DNA of 64,000 nt, taken from Flavobacterium sp. MC2016-06. GTDB taxonomy: Bacteria; Bacteroidota; Bacteroidia; Flavobacteriales; Flavobacteriaceae. The notes below the pieces were generated by a model. It did no database searches, was not told the DNA's origin, and saw nothing but the letters and a program-made list of their open reading frames with translations. Below are positions 37,525-45,725 of this stretch, piece by piece (within the stretch, counting starts at the first letter, position 1; the number at the start of each line of letters is the position of its first letter). Location: assembly GCF_009711165.2 (NCBI RefSeq), contig NZ_WMID02000028.1:1-64000 (forward strand), in the 5' to 3' direction. A program made the translations under genes and the position numbers.

Positions 37525-38274
37525 TCATTTAAAGTTCTTTAAAAAATCTTCTTTATACGTTGGCGAGACTTCAATTTCGGCTCCATCATTTAAAGTTATA
37601 ATACCTCCTTTATTATACGATTTCACACAATTGATATTAATAATATGCGATTTGTGAACCCGGATAAAAGGCAGTGGTAAAATCTCCGAAAAATGTTTTA
37701 AAAAACGGCAGACCATTTTTTTATTTCCATTAGTTAAATGCAGATCCGTAAAATTGCCATTTCCTCTTAAACGCACGATTTCTTCCATCTTTACTACTTC
37801 AAATCCTTCGAGTGTTGGCAGAATAACTTGTTGCTTTTCGGGTTTAGATTCATGAAAATTTTCAACAATAATCTTGTTTCGATTAAAAATTTCATGATTC
37901 ATAATTTGGTGATGTACTTTGTTTACTGCAACAATCAATTCCTCAATACTAATGGGTTTTAATAAATAGTAAGCCGCACTTTGATTTAATGCTTTAAGCG
38001 AATATTCTGAAAAAGCGGTAACAAAAATAGTTTCAAATTGCAGGTCTTTGCAAGCTTCCAAAACATCAAAAGCATTTCCAAAAGGCATTTCAACATCAAG
38101 AAAAACCAATTGCGGTTGTATTTCGTGCAATAACGGAACTGCTTCTTTTATGTTTTGTGCTTCTCCTACAACCTCAACCTGCGGACAATATTTACTCAAA
38201 TAGTTTTTGAGTACTTCGCGCGCCGCTAATTCGTCTTCGACAATTACACTTTTTATCTTTTGAAAAGTCATCAT
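37525..38274 (-). CDS. LytTR-family response regulator
   Basis: The 249-residue regulator has a CheY-like receiver domain (acidic pocket E13/D14, phospho-acceptor D60 in LVFLDVEMP, T86, K106 in LLKPIS) and a C-terminal LytTR DNA-binding domain (about 150-249, with KMEEIVRLRGNGNFTDLHL and PFIRVHKSHIININCV). LytTR proteins bind paired direct repeats about two helical turns apart. It overlaps the histidine kinase gene by 4 bp. Two candidate operators lie upstream of the genes divergent from this operon. Confidence 0.95.
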   Translation of the reverse strand: MMTFQKIKSVIVEDELAAREVLKNYLSKYCPQVEVVGEAQNIKEAVPLLHEIQPQLVFLDVEMPFGNAFDVLEACKDLQFETIFVTAFSEYSLKALNQSAAYYLLKPISIEELIVAVNKVHHQIMNHEIFNRNKIIVENFHESKPEKQQVILPTLEGFEVVKMEEIVRLRGNGNFTDLHLTNGNKKMVCRFLKHFSEILPLPFIRVHKSHIININCVKSYNKGGIITLNDGAEIEVSPTYKEDFLKNFK

Positions 38275-40082
38275 ATTTTATCAATTAATGGGAAAACAAT
38301 CTGAACTATAGTTCCAGATTCTGGCAGTATTTTTTCTTTAATAAAGAAAGAAATATTCTTTTTATACAATTCATTCAGCAAGTTAATACGCTCTTTTGTA
38401 TTGCTTACGCCGCGCGATTCATGTACTTTTTGATTGCTCGTTTTAAGTTCTGAACTTTTGGTTAAACCAATTCCATTATCGTCTATTATAACCGTAACTT
38501 TTCCGTCAACCAATTTTACATTAAGCTGCAAAAGTCCTTTTTTATCCAGATAACGTAATCCGTGCCAAATTGCATTTTCGAGATGCGGCTGTAAAATCAT
38601 ATTTGGGATCAAAACCGTTTCGGCATCCAGATCTTTATCAACGTTAATTTCAAAATCAAATTTATCCTGAAAACGCAGATGTTCTAAATCGAGATATTTT
38701 TTCAAATGTTCCATTTCTTTATCCAATGTAACAAAGTCTTTATTCGAATTTTCCATCATATTCCGCATCAAATTAGAATAAGACGTCAAGTATTTATTGG
38801 CTTCTAATTCTTTATTTTCGGAAATAAATTGATTGACACTATTTAAACTATTAAAAATAAAATGCGGATTCATTTCGCGTCGCAAAGACTGTAAAGCGAT
38901 TTCTTTATTTTTGATTTTAATAGAATATAACGCTTTTGTGATAAACAGAAACAAAAGTAAAAGCAGTAAAACAGAACCTAAGAGAAAATAATTAAAGGTG
39001 TTTTTCTTTGAAATCAATTCGTCTTTCAAGGTTTTTTCTTTTTCTAACTGACGAATTTTACTTTCGGTTATCTGGAAAGTTTTAGCATCAATTAAACTAG
39101 TATCGGCTTTTATTAATTTATCAAAATTTTGAAAAAACTGTTCATACAAATTAATACTTTCTTTATCATTCCCTTTTTCTTTATAGTAGTTAATTAACTG
39201 CGACAAGCTTTTTTTGGCTTCCGCCGAATTGCCTTTGAGATACGCAATATTGTATGCTTTTTTTAAAGAACCAATCGCTTTAGTCGCTTCTTCTTTTTCA
39301 AAATAATAAGAAGCTAGAGATTGAAGTTGTTTAATTTGAGTGGAATAATCTTGTTTTGTTTCTGCTTCTGCCAAAAGCTTTTCGTTTATAACAATTGCTT
39401 TATCGATCTGATTGTCGGAAGCATACACTTTGGCAATTTCATTTTTAATTTTAATAACCGTTTCTGGTTTGTCTTTCGCGTAAGCCAGTGCTTTTTTATA
39501 ACTCTCAATCGCAACTTCTTTGTTCTTTTGCTGCAAAGAATTTTCTGCTTTCTGAACATATGCCGTAGCAACTTCATCACTTTTCTTCTCCTTTTTAAGC
39601 AGTTCAATATTCGAGTCTACGTAACCAGCCTGTGTAACGGGAGCAGCCTGATTTTTTAAACGATTAGCATCATTCAAATTAATTTCTTCGACTGCTTTAT
39701 CTTTAGAAATTGATCCCGCCACTTTATAATTCTTGATCGCTAATCCAAACTTATTTTGGCTTTCCTGAGCTTTGGCCAGATTACGCGTCACACGCGTTTT
39801 ATCTTCGTTACGATTGAGTTTAGTATAACTTTCTAATGCTTTTTTTAGATACTCCTCTCCTTTTGCATAATCTGAAGCATCAATAAATTCCTGTGCTAGT
39901 TTTTCATAACTGCCCGCAATCTTAACTTCATCATTTTCATTTAATGAATTCGATAGTTCTTCTGCTGCTTTACTGATTTTAGAACTTGAACTTTTCTCAG
40001 AAAGCGCTTGTGCTATCATTCCCTGTGGAAACAATAACACTAAAAAAAACAACCCTAAACCAATTGATAAATTACGCATCAT
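38271..40082 (-). CDS. LytS-type sensor histidine kinase with TPR sensor domain
   Basis: The 603-residue protein has a signal/anchor N-terminus, a periplasmic TPR array (about 30-330), one transmembrane helix (TFNYFLLGSVLLLLLLFLF, about 358-376), and a His_kinase/HATPase module with the phospho-acceptor H407 in EMNPHFIFNSLNSVNQF. The ATP-binding region includes NMILQPHLENAIWHGL (N-box) and VIIDDNGIGL. TPR-fused LytS kinases are common in Bacteroidota; the ligand or partner is unknown. It forms a coupled operon with the LytTR regulator and is divergent from the SIMPL gene. Confidence 0.93.
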   Translation of the reverse strand: MMRNLSIGLGLFFLVLLFPQGMIAQALSEKSSSSKISKAAEELSNSLNENDEVKIAGSYEKLAQEFIDASDYAKGEEYLKKALESYTKLNRNEDKTRVTRNLAKAQESQNKFGLAIKNYKVAGSISKDKAVEEINLNDANRLKNQAAPVTQAGYVDSNIELLKKEKKSDEVATAYVQKAENSLQQKNKEVAIESYKKALAYAKDKPETVIKIKNEIAKVYASDNQIDKAIVINEKLLAEAETKQDYSTQIKQLQSLASYYFEKEEATKAIGSLKKAYNIAYLKGNSAEAKKSLSQLINYYKEKGNDKESINLYEQFFQNFDKLIKADTSLIDAKTFQITESKIRQLEKEKTLKDELISKKNTFNYFLLGSVLLLLLLFLFITKALYSIKIKNKEIALQSLRREMNPHFIFNSLNSVNQFISENKELEANKYLTSYSNLMRNMMENSNKDFVTLDKEMEHLKKYLDLEHLRFQDKFDFEINVDKDLDAETVLIPNMILQPHLENAIWHGLRYLDKKGLLQLNVKLVDGKVTVIIDDNGIGLTKSSELKTSNQKVHESRGVSNTKERINLLNELYKKNISFFIKEKILPESGTIVQIVFPLIDKI

Positions 40083-40140
40083 TAATAAGTTATTTTGAAA
40101 ATGTAAAGTAACCTAATTACAAATTCCGATCCTATATTTT

Positions 40141-40205
40141 TCACCAAGTCAAAAGACCCGTTCACCCATTCTGTCAAAAATACGTTTTTCCGATCAATAC
40201 ATTTG
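40141..40205 (+). promoter_or_regulatory. Candidate LytTR operator and promoter of the SIMPL gene
   Basis: Direct repeats starting TCACC at 40141 and 40162 (21 nt apart, two helical turns) are followed by the -7 box TACATTTG at 40198-40205. The block aligns without gaps to 41223-41287: the first 15 nt are identical, the second repeat shares TCACCC and the A-run after it, and the -7 boxes fall at the same offset. This is the layout expected for an activator bound just upstream of the -33 region. Confidence 0.65.
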
Positions 40206-40229
40206 CTCTGTAATCTTAAAACCATAATC

Positions 40230-41207
40230 ATGAGAAAATTATTCTTTACAATTTTAGCTTTACCATTTTGTCAATTCATAATCGCACAAGCTTCTGGCAA
40301 TGTTAACTATCAAAATCAGATCCGTTATAGCAATAATACGATTAACGTAGACTTTCCTTCCGATTCCGATGTTGTCATAAGTGTAAAAGGACTCACAAAT
40401 GTTAAAGCAGATGCTTATGTCGCCATTTTCAGCACTACTCAAACTGGCAAAACAACTCAGGAAGTAAATGAATTAATTGACAAACGAATTACACAATCGC
40501 TGAATGAAATCAAACTTAAAAAAAGCGTAGAAACTTTTGTCGATATGATTTCGTTTGTTCCTGTGTATGAATATGAAGTCGAAAAGAAAGTTTTTAGTCG
40601 TAAAACCTATAATGAAGTTCCTGTAGGTTTTGAATTAAAGAAAAATATTCATATCAAATTTACAGATCCAAATCAGCTGAATGACTTTATTACAATATTA
40701 TCCAACCATGAAATATACGATCTGGTAAGAGTTGATTACTTCTCGAGTGCATTGGAAATAATTAAGAAAGAAATGATGACTAAAGCTAAACTTCTGGTTC
40801 AGGAAAAAATGAAAAACTATGAAGCTTTATTAGGAGAAACATTTACCAATGCCGAGAAAAAGATAATCGATGATTACAACGTAACCTTACCGGTAGAAAT
40901 GTACAGGTCTTATGAAGCTTACAATAGCTCTTCTTTAAACTTAAAAAAAGCGGCCAACGTCAATCAGGTTAGTAAATCTACTACACTTTATTATCAACCG
41001 ATATTTAATAAAGAGTTTGATTTTGTAATTAATTCTACTGTATTAGAACCTGTAATTCAAGTGCAATATGAAGTTAAAATAGCTATTAACAGAGAAAAAG
41101 AAAAGAAACCAATTTCAATTGCAAAAGCAGATAAAGAATATATTCTGGTTACTCCAAATGGGGATTTAAAAACACTAAATATAAATACACCCAAACAAAA
41201 TAATTAG
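40230..41207 (+). CDS. SIMPL (DUF541)-domain exported protein
   Basis: I start at MRKLFFTILALPFCQFIIAQ (ATG at 40230), a signal peptide; an upstream TTG-initiated frame overlaps the -7 box. The 325-residue protein resembles SIMPL/YggE proteins: VISVKGLTNVKADAYVAIF early, the FELKKNIHIKFTDPNQLNDFI strand set, and LVRVDYFSSALEIIKKEMMTKA. The C-terminus is beta-rich and lacks a membrane anchor. SIMPL proteins are periplasmic and linked to envelope or oxidative stress, but the mechanism is unclear. The gene is divergent from the LytS/LytTR operon and likely under its control. Confidence 0.78.
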   Translation: MRKLFFTILALPFCQFIIAQASGNVNYQNQIRYSNNTINVDFPSDSDVVISVKGLTNVKADAYVAIFSTTQTGKTTQEVNELIDKRITQSLNEIKLKKSVETFVDMISFVPVYEYEVEKKVFSRKTYNEVPVGFELKKNIHIKFTDPNQLNDFITILSNHEIYDLVRVDYFSSALEIIKKEMMTKAKLLVQEKMKNYEALLGETFTNAEKKIIDDYNVTLPVEMYRSYEAYNSSSLNLKKAANVNQVSKSTTLYYQPIFNKEFDFVINSTVLEPVIQVQYEVKIAINREKEKKPISIAKADKEYILVTPNGDLKTLNINTPKQNN

Positions 41208-41222
41208 TGCTGTAAAACCAAT

Positions 41223-41287
41223 TCACCAAGTCAAAAGCCGGTTTCACCCTTTCTCCGAAAAATGAATTCATTATGTCTTTAAGTTTG
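41223..41287 (+). promoter_or_regulatory. Candidate LytTR operator and promoter of the L,D-transpeptidase gene
   Basis: The TCACC direct repeats at 41223 and 41244 are 21 nt apart, and the -7 box TAAGTTTG lies at 41280-41287. Spacing from the second repeat to the -7 box is 36 nt, exactly as in the SIMPL promoter block at 40141-40205. Confidence 0.65.
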
Positions 41288-41318
41288 ATTTGTAATTAAC
41301 AATTAAAAACTGGAAATC

Positions 41319-41942
41319 ATGAAAGCAGCTCTTTTTATCTTGGCAGTTACTTTTTCGTTTGCAAGCTGCAACAAAAGCAAAGCAAATTCACAAAACCACA
41401 ATACAATTAAAAATTCAAAACCGATTTACTCCTACGAAGCGAAACTAAAAAGTGAGATAACCGAGATGAAAAGTTTTATGAAGAAAGCTTCAAAATACAA
41501 TTCTGATGTTGCGTTCTTTTTAGATATGAGGATTGAATCTGGAAAAAATCGGTTTTTTATTTATGATTTAAAACATAACAAACTATTGGACAAAGGTTTG
41601 GTTGGACATGGTTCTGGCTCGGAAACAGGAATTCTGGGAAAGCTGAAATTCAGCAACCTCAAAGATTCGTATTGCAGTTCATTGGGAAAATATGCTATTG
41701 GCAGTTCTTATTCTGGAACGTTTGGAAAAGCATATAAATTATATGGTTTAGACCAAACCAATAGTAATGCTTTAGACAGGAATATAGTGCTTCACAAATA
41801 TGCATCTGTTCCGTTTGAAGAACAACCCTATCCAATTTGCAATAGTCTGGGCTGTCCAATGGTAAATGAAAAGTTTTTTGGCGTAATCGAAAAAATGATT
41901 GATAACTCAAAAAAGAAAATTATTCTGGTTATGTATTATTAA
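41319..41942 (+). CDS. Murein L,D-transpeptidase-like (YkuD_2) lipoprotein
   Basis: The 207-residue protein starts with a lipoprotein signal (TFSFASC, Cys17). The catalytic domain has RFFIYDLKHNKLLDKGLVGHG, GKYAIGSSYSGTFGKAYKL and the nucleophile region IVLHKYASVP...SLGCPMV with H159 and C179, matching the YkuD_2 variant of L,D-transpeptidases that form or cleave 3-3 cross-links or attach proteins to peptidoglycan. It is likely outer-membrane anchored. It has its own promoter matching that of the SIMPL gene, suggesting joint control by the LytTR system. Confidence 0.88.
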   Translation: MKAALFILAVTFSFASCNKSKANSQNHNTIKNSKPIYSYEAKLKSEITEMKSFMKKASKYNSDVAFFLDMRIESGKNRFFIYDLKHNKLLDKGLVGHGSGSETGILGKLKFSNLKDSYCSSLGKYAIGSSYSGTFGKAYKLYGLDQTNSNALDRNIVLHKYASVPFEEQPYPICNSLGCPMVNEKFFGVIEKMIDNSKKKIILVMYY

Positions 41943-41974
41943 TTCCGTTTAATTAGTTTGGGGGCTGATTAAAC

Positions 41975-42033
41975 AACATAGATTCATAGTTATCTAAATT
42001 TTAATAAAGGTTTTGGAGCTATGTTTCTATGTT
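41975..42033. repeat. Inverted repeat aacatag/ctatgtt upstream of the MuiA-family gene
   Basis: The arms aacatagattcatag (41975-41989) and ctatgtttctatgtt (42019-42033) are complementary with two differences, separated by 29 bp. It fills most of the spacer before the MuiA-family gene and may be a dispersed repeat or an RNA stem. Confidence 0.6.
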
Positions 42034-42086
42034 TTAACTTTAGATTTTTGTAACTGTATCAAATAACATTTTTAAATTATAAATCA

Positions 42087-43709
42087 ATGATTAAAAAACA
42101 AGCAACAGCAATTTTAATATTGTTATCTTCTTTTGTATTTGCACAAAAACCAATTTTCACAACAGCAAAAGTAAAAGCTGCAACGGTATATTTTAATGCG
42201 GCAGAAATTTCGCAGACTGCTTCTTTAATCCTGCCTTTGGGAACAAGCGAAATTGTGGTAAAAAATGTAGCTGTAAATTTAAACGAGAGTTCTGTTCAAA
42301 TTGGTGCACCAGCAAACGTTACAGTTCTTTCGGTTCAGTTTACCAACAATTATATCTCTGAATATGAAGTTGACACCAAATCACCAGCATTAAAAAGAGT
42401 AAGAGATAGTATTGTTTTAGTTCAAAAAGAAATCCAAAAAGTCAATAATTCTATAAATTCTGAAACAAAAACCATTGCACTTTTAGACAAAAACCAACAG
42501 GTTTCTGGAACTAATTCAGGTTTAAATGTAACAGAATTAATAAAAATGGTTGAGTATTACAAGAACAAACAACTCGAAATTGCCAATTCAATTAATGTTC
42601 TTTCTGAAAAACAGCAAAAGCTGAATGAAACACTTCAAAAACTAAATAATAAACTTGAAGTTGATACAAGTAAAGAAGAAAAGACTTCGTCTGGAAAATT
42701 AATTGTTCAAGTTATGAATAATCTTGCCGGAGCTGTGCCTTTAGAAATATCCTATTTAACCAATAATGCAACCTGGACTCCGTTCTATGATTTACGTGCA
42801 GAAAGTGTAACAGCGCCTATCAATATGATGTATAAAGCACAAGTTGTGCAAAACACGGGTATTGACTGGAAAAAAGTAAAACTTACTTTGTCAAGTGGTT
42901 ATCCTAACCAGAATAATCAGGCACCCATATTGAGTTCATGGTTTTTAAGCAATAATGCAAATTATGGCTACAAGCAAAGAAATGCTGCGAACCAACTGCA
43001 AAGTGCTTATGGTGCTATGAGAGAAAAAAAGATAAGCCAAGAGGCAAATGCTCCAATAATGGCCGAATCTTCTGTTTCAGATTATACTACTGTTGCAGAA
43101 AATCAGTTGAATATTTCTTTTGATATTGATATTCCGTATGATATTCTTTCTAATGGAAAAATACACAGTGTATCTCTTAAAGAAATAAAACTTCCAGCTT
43201 CGTATAAATATTATGCAGTTCCGAAGGTAGAAAATGAAGCGTTCCTTCTTGCCGAAATTGCCGATTACAGTAAATATAATTTATTAAGAGGTGAAGCCAA
43301 TATTATTTTTGAAGGTATGTATGTGGGGAAAACTTTTATCGAACCTGGTCAAACCAGCGATACTTTGAATTTAAGTATGGGACGTGATAAAAAAGTATCT
43401 ATAAAACGTGAAAAAGTGGCGGACAAATCTGGAACTAAGTTTTTATCTTCTAAAAAAGAGCAGACTTTTACGTACGATATTACGATAAGAAATAACAAAA
43501 AAGAAGCTGTTGAACTACTACTAAAAGATCAATACCCGTTAAGCACTAATAAAGAAATTGAGGTTGAATTATTACAAAGCGACAATGCAAAAGTAAATGT
43601 AGAAACAGGAATATTGACTTGGCAATTGCAGTTGAAACCAAATGAAACCAAGAAAATCAGAATTAGTTATAAAGTAAGATATCCAAAAGATCAGAATTTA
43701 AATTTATAA
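42087..43709 (+). CDS. MuiA-family (DUF4140/DUF4139) exported protein
   Basis: The 540-residue protein begins with a signal peptide (LILLSSFVFAQ), then a DUF4140 domain (about 20-115: KAATVYFNAAEISQTASLIL), a coiled-coil segment (about 118-205), and the DUF4139 domain (about 210-540: VPLEISYLTNNATWTPFYDL and GIDWKKVKLTLSSGYP). The family is named after the mucoidy inhibitor A homologues; its mechanism is unknown. It follows the L,D-transpeptidase gene and is closed by a terminator, but lacks the TCACC operator block, so its membership in the regulon is uncertain. Confidence 0.88.
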   Translation: MIKKQATAILILLSSFVFAQKPIFTTAKVKAATVYFNAAEISQTASLILPLGTSEIVVKNVAVNLNESSVQIGAPANVTVLSVQFTNNYISEYEVDTKSPALKRVRDSIVLVQKEIQKVNNSINSETKTIALLDKNQQVSGTNSGLNVTELIKMVEYYKNKQLEIANSINVLSEKQQKLNETLQKLNNKLEVDTSKEEKTSSGKLIVQVMNNLAGAVPLEISYLTNNATWTPFYDLRAESVTAPINMMYKAQVVQNTGIDWKKVKLTLSSGYPNQNNQAPILSSWFLSNNANYGYKQRNAANQLQSAYGAMREKKISQEANAPIMAESSVSDYTTVAENQLNISFDIDIPYDILSNGKIHSVSLKEIKLPASYKYYAVPKVENEAFLLAEIADYSKYNLLRGEANIIFEGMYVGKTFIEPGQTSDTLNLSMGRDKKVSIKREKVADKSGTKFLSSKKEQTFTYDITIRNNKKEAVELLLKDQYPLSTNKEIEVELLQSDNAKVNVETGILTWQLQLKPNETKKIRISYKVRYPKDQNLNL

Positions 43710-43724
43710 GTTTTTTAAAATAAA

Positions 43725-43757
43725 AATCCCGATAAGCTTTACAAGTTTATCGGGATT
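43725..43757. terminator. Bidirectional terminator
   Basis: AAATCCCGATAA and TTATCGGGATTT pair across a 9-10-nt loop, with A- and T-rich flanks, between the convergent MuiA-family and aldo/keto reductase genes. Confidence 0.85.
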
Positions 43758-43801
43758 TCATTTTATTAATTAGCAACCCAAACAGGTTTAGTATAACTCT
43801 A

Positions 43802-44839
43802 TTAAGGCGCAGGATCAGGAATTATAGCCTGAATGGCATTAATTTCAGCAATTATTTCTTTAGAAAGTACAACATCAATCGTGTCGATGTTTTCTTTTAA
43901 TTGATCCAAATTTGTAGCACCAATAATCGCACTTGTCAAAAACGGCTGCTGTAACACAAATCCCATTGCCAATTGAGTTAAAGTTAATCCGTGTTTGTGT
44001 GCAATTTCCTGATACAAACGAGTTGCTTGTGTACATTGCTCGCTGTTGTAACGTGTATATTGCGGAAAAAGATTTATTCTCGCATTTGGATGACTTTCTC
44101 CCGTTAAAAATTTACCAGTAAGAACTCCAAAAGCTAAAGGTGAATAGGCCAATAAACCAACATTTTCATATTTTGAAACTTCGGCAGAACCTACTTCAAA
44201 AAGACGATTCAATAAAGAATATGGGTTTTGAACGGTTTTGATTCTTGGTAAATCATGATGTCTGCTTTCTTCTAAGAAACGCATCATTCCCCAAGCATTT
44301 TCATTAGAAACACCAATGTGTTTTATTTTTCCTTCTTTGATTAATCCGTCGAAAGTTTCTAAAACACTTCTAAAATTATCTTCCCACACTTCATCATGAC
44401 CATTAAAAGCACGTTGTCCAAAATAATTGGTTTTACGTTCTGGCCAATGCATTTGATATAAGTCGATATAATCCGTTTGAAGACGTTTTAAGCTGTTTTC
44501 TACTGCATATTTAATACTTGCTGGCGAGAAGTCAATTTTGTCTCGCATATAAGTAAAACCAGGATTTGGTCCTGCGATTTTAGATGCTAAAACTACTTTG
44601 TCACGATTTCCAGATTTTTTAAACCAAGTTCCGATAATTTTTTCTGTGCTTCCGTAAGTTTCCTGACGCGCAGGAACTGAGTACATTTCGGCAGTATCAA
44701 AGAAATTAATTCCTCTTTCGAGTGCGTAATCCATCTGAGCGTGTCCTTCGGCTTCTGTATTCTGCTGACCAAAAGTCATTGTTCCGAGGTTAATTTTACT
44801 AACTTTTATATCGGTGTTTGGTAACGTAGTGTATTTCAT
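43802..44839 (-). CDS. Aldo/keto reductase
   Basis: I start at MKYTTLPNTDIKVSKINLG (ATG at 44839), giving 345 residues; a longer frame to 44953 would run through a palindromic repeat. The TIM-barrel family motifs are INFFDTAEMYSV (catalytic D and Y), VVLASKIAG (Lys), YQMHWPE (His), and an NADPH-binding C-terminus with IIGATNLDQLKENI. It resembles the Tas/YghZ-like group. Substrate is unknown. Confidence 0.94.
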   Translation of the reverse strand: MKYTTLPNTDIKVSKINLGTMTFGQQNTEAEGHAQMDYALERGINFFDTAEMYSVPARQETYGSTEKIIGTWFKKSGNRDKVVLASKIAGPNPGFTYMRDKIDFSPASIKYAVENSLKRLQTDYIDLYQMHWPERKTNYFGQRAFNGHDEVWEDNFRSVLETFDGLIKEGKIKHIGVSNENAWGMMRFLEESRHHDLPRIKTVQNPYSLLNRLFEVGSAEVSKYENVGLLAYSPLAFGVLTGKFLTGESHPNARINLFPQYTRYNSEQCTQATRLYQEIAHKHGLTLTQLAMGFVLQQPFLTSAIIGATNLDQLKENIDTIDVVLSKEIIAEINAIQAIIPDPAP

Positions 44840-44861
44840 TTTTTTAGTTGCTAAGATTCTA

Positions 44862-44879
44862 TCCCTATAGCTATTGGGA
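44862..44879. repeat. Diverged copy of the TCCCGATAGCTATCGGGA palindrome
   Basis: TCCCTATAGCTATTGGGA differs at two positions from the perfect palindrome in the bioD-bioA spacer. It lies just upstream of the aldo/keto reductase gene. Confidence 0.65.
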
Positions 44880-45028
44880 CTGAGTTTGCCTTTTTTTTTA
44901 AAATTATGGAGTCCCAAAGATACAACGAGAATGAAGAATGGAAAATAACACAAAAGTTAAAAAAACTACAAGTTTTTAAGTTATAAGTTCATCTACTTTG
45001 AACCTCTATTTATAAAACTTAGTTTGTA

Positions 45029-45320
45029 TTATTTTAAACTTTTTAATGGATTTTGAAACGAGTTAAAAACTCTAATCACAAAAATTGAATTTTCTTGAAT
45101 CTGATATAAAACTTTATAATTTCTGACAATAATTCTTCTGCAGCCTAATCTGTATTCATCTAATTGAAATTGCTCTGAAAAAATTATACCATCAGTACAA
45201 TTAAACAATCCAGTTCTAAACTTTTAAAGCCGTATATTTTGAATATTTTTCTTTTAATTGAACGTAAATCTCTTTCAAGTCTTCTTTGGCATTTTCTGTC
45301 CAAAAACTTCTGACTTTGTA
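45029..45320 (-). pseudogene. Decayed RelE/ParE-type toxin gene
   Basis: Directly after the antitoxin-like gene, the minus strand encodes KVRSFWTENAKEDLKEIYV and onward to KYTALKV, then a TAG stop at 45216-45218. In a different frame it continues with FNCTDGIIFSEQFQLDEYR, LGCRRIIVRNYKVLYQIQEN and VIRVFNSFQNPLKSLK, ending at a TAA (45029-45031). Joined, the pieces give a normal toxin of about 95 residues with the late Arg-rich and Tyr-containing strands. A frameshift near 45217 and loss of the expected ATG (TAC follows the antitoxin stop) show it is broken. Confidence 0.8.
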
Positions 45321-45572
45321 TTATTCATTATCCCAATCTTCCATTTCTTTTGACAAGTTTTCTTTTGAAATTATCCGATTGTATTTAACATCATTTAATC
45401 CTTCTTCAACTTTATTATGATATTCTGATAAGGATATTGGGTTTCCAACGGCATCATATGAAACTACCTCATTCAAATAATTGTCAAAAACCGAAGACAC
45501 AATTCGCAATACTCTTTCGTCAGCCAAATCTAATTGAAGTCTTATTTTATCTTTTAATTCTGGAAGTCCCAT
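45321..45572 (-). CDS. Antitoxin-like protein of a decayed toxin-antitoxin pair
   Basis: The 83-residue acidic protein (MGLPELKDKIRLQLDLADER at the start, SKEMEDWDNE at the end) has the size and C-terminal acidic helix of antitoxins paired with RelE/ParE toxins in Bacteroidota. It ends 3 bp before the toxin remnant, in the same orientation, the standard operon order. The gene itself is intact. No DNA-binding motif is obvious; assignment depends on the neighbouring toxin remnant. Confidence 0.7.
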   Translation of the reverse strand: MGLPELKDKIRLQLDLADERVLRIVSSVFDNYLNEVVSYDAVGNPISLSEYHNKVEEGLNDVKYNRIISKENLSKEMEDWDNE

Positions 45573-45664
45573 AATTTTATGTTTTTAAAAGTCAAAGTTA
45601 CAAAAAAAGCAAAAGCTTTTTTCTTGAAAGATTCTAAGAAGCTAAACATCTGCTTTTTGTTAAT

Positions 45665-45706
45665 AAAAAAGGCTCAAAGTAAAACTTTGAACCTTTCTAT
45701 TTTTAA
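45665..45706 (-). terminator. Terminator of the OmpA-family lipoprotein gene
   Basis: On the minus strand AAAGGTTCAAAGT pairs with ACTTTGAGCCTTT over a short loop and is followed by a T-run, 20 bp after the stop. Confidence 0.85.
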
Positions 45707-45725
45707 AACTTCGTATTTAGGAAAC

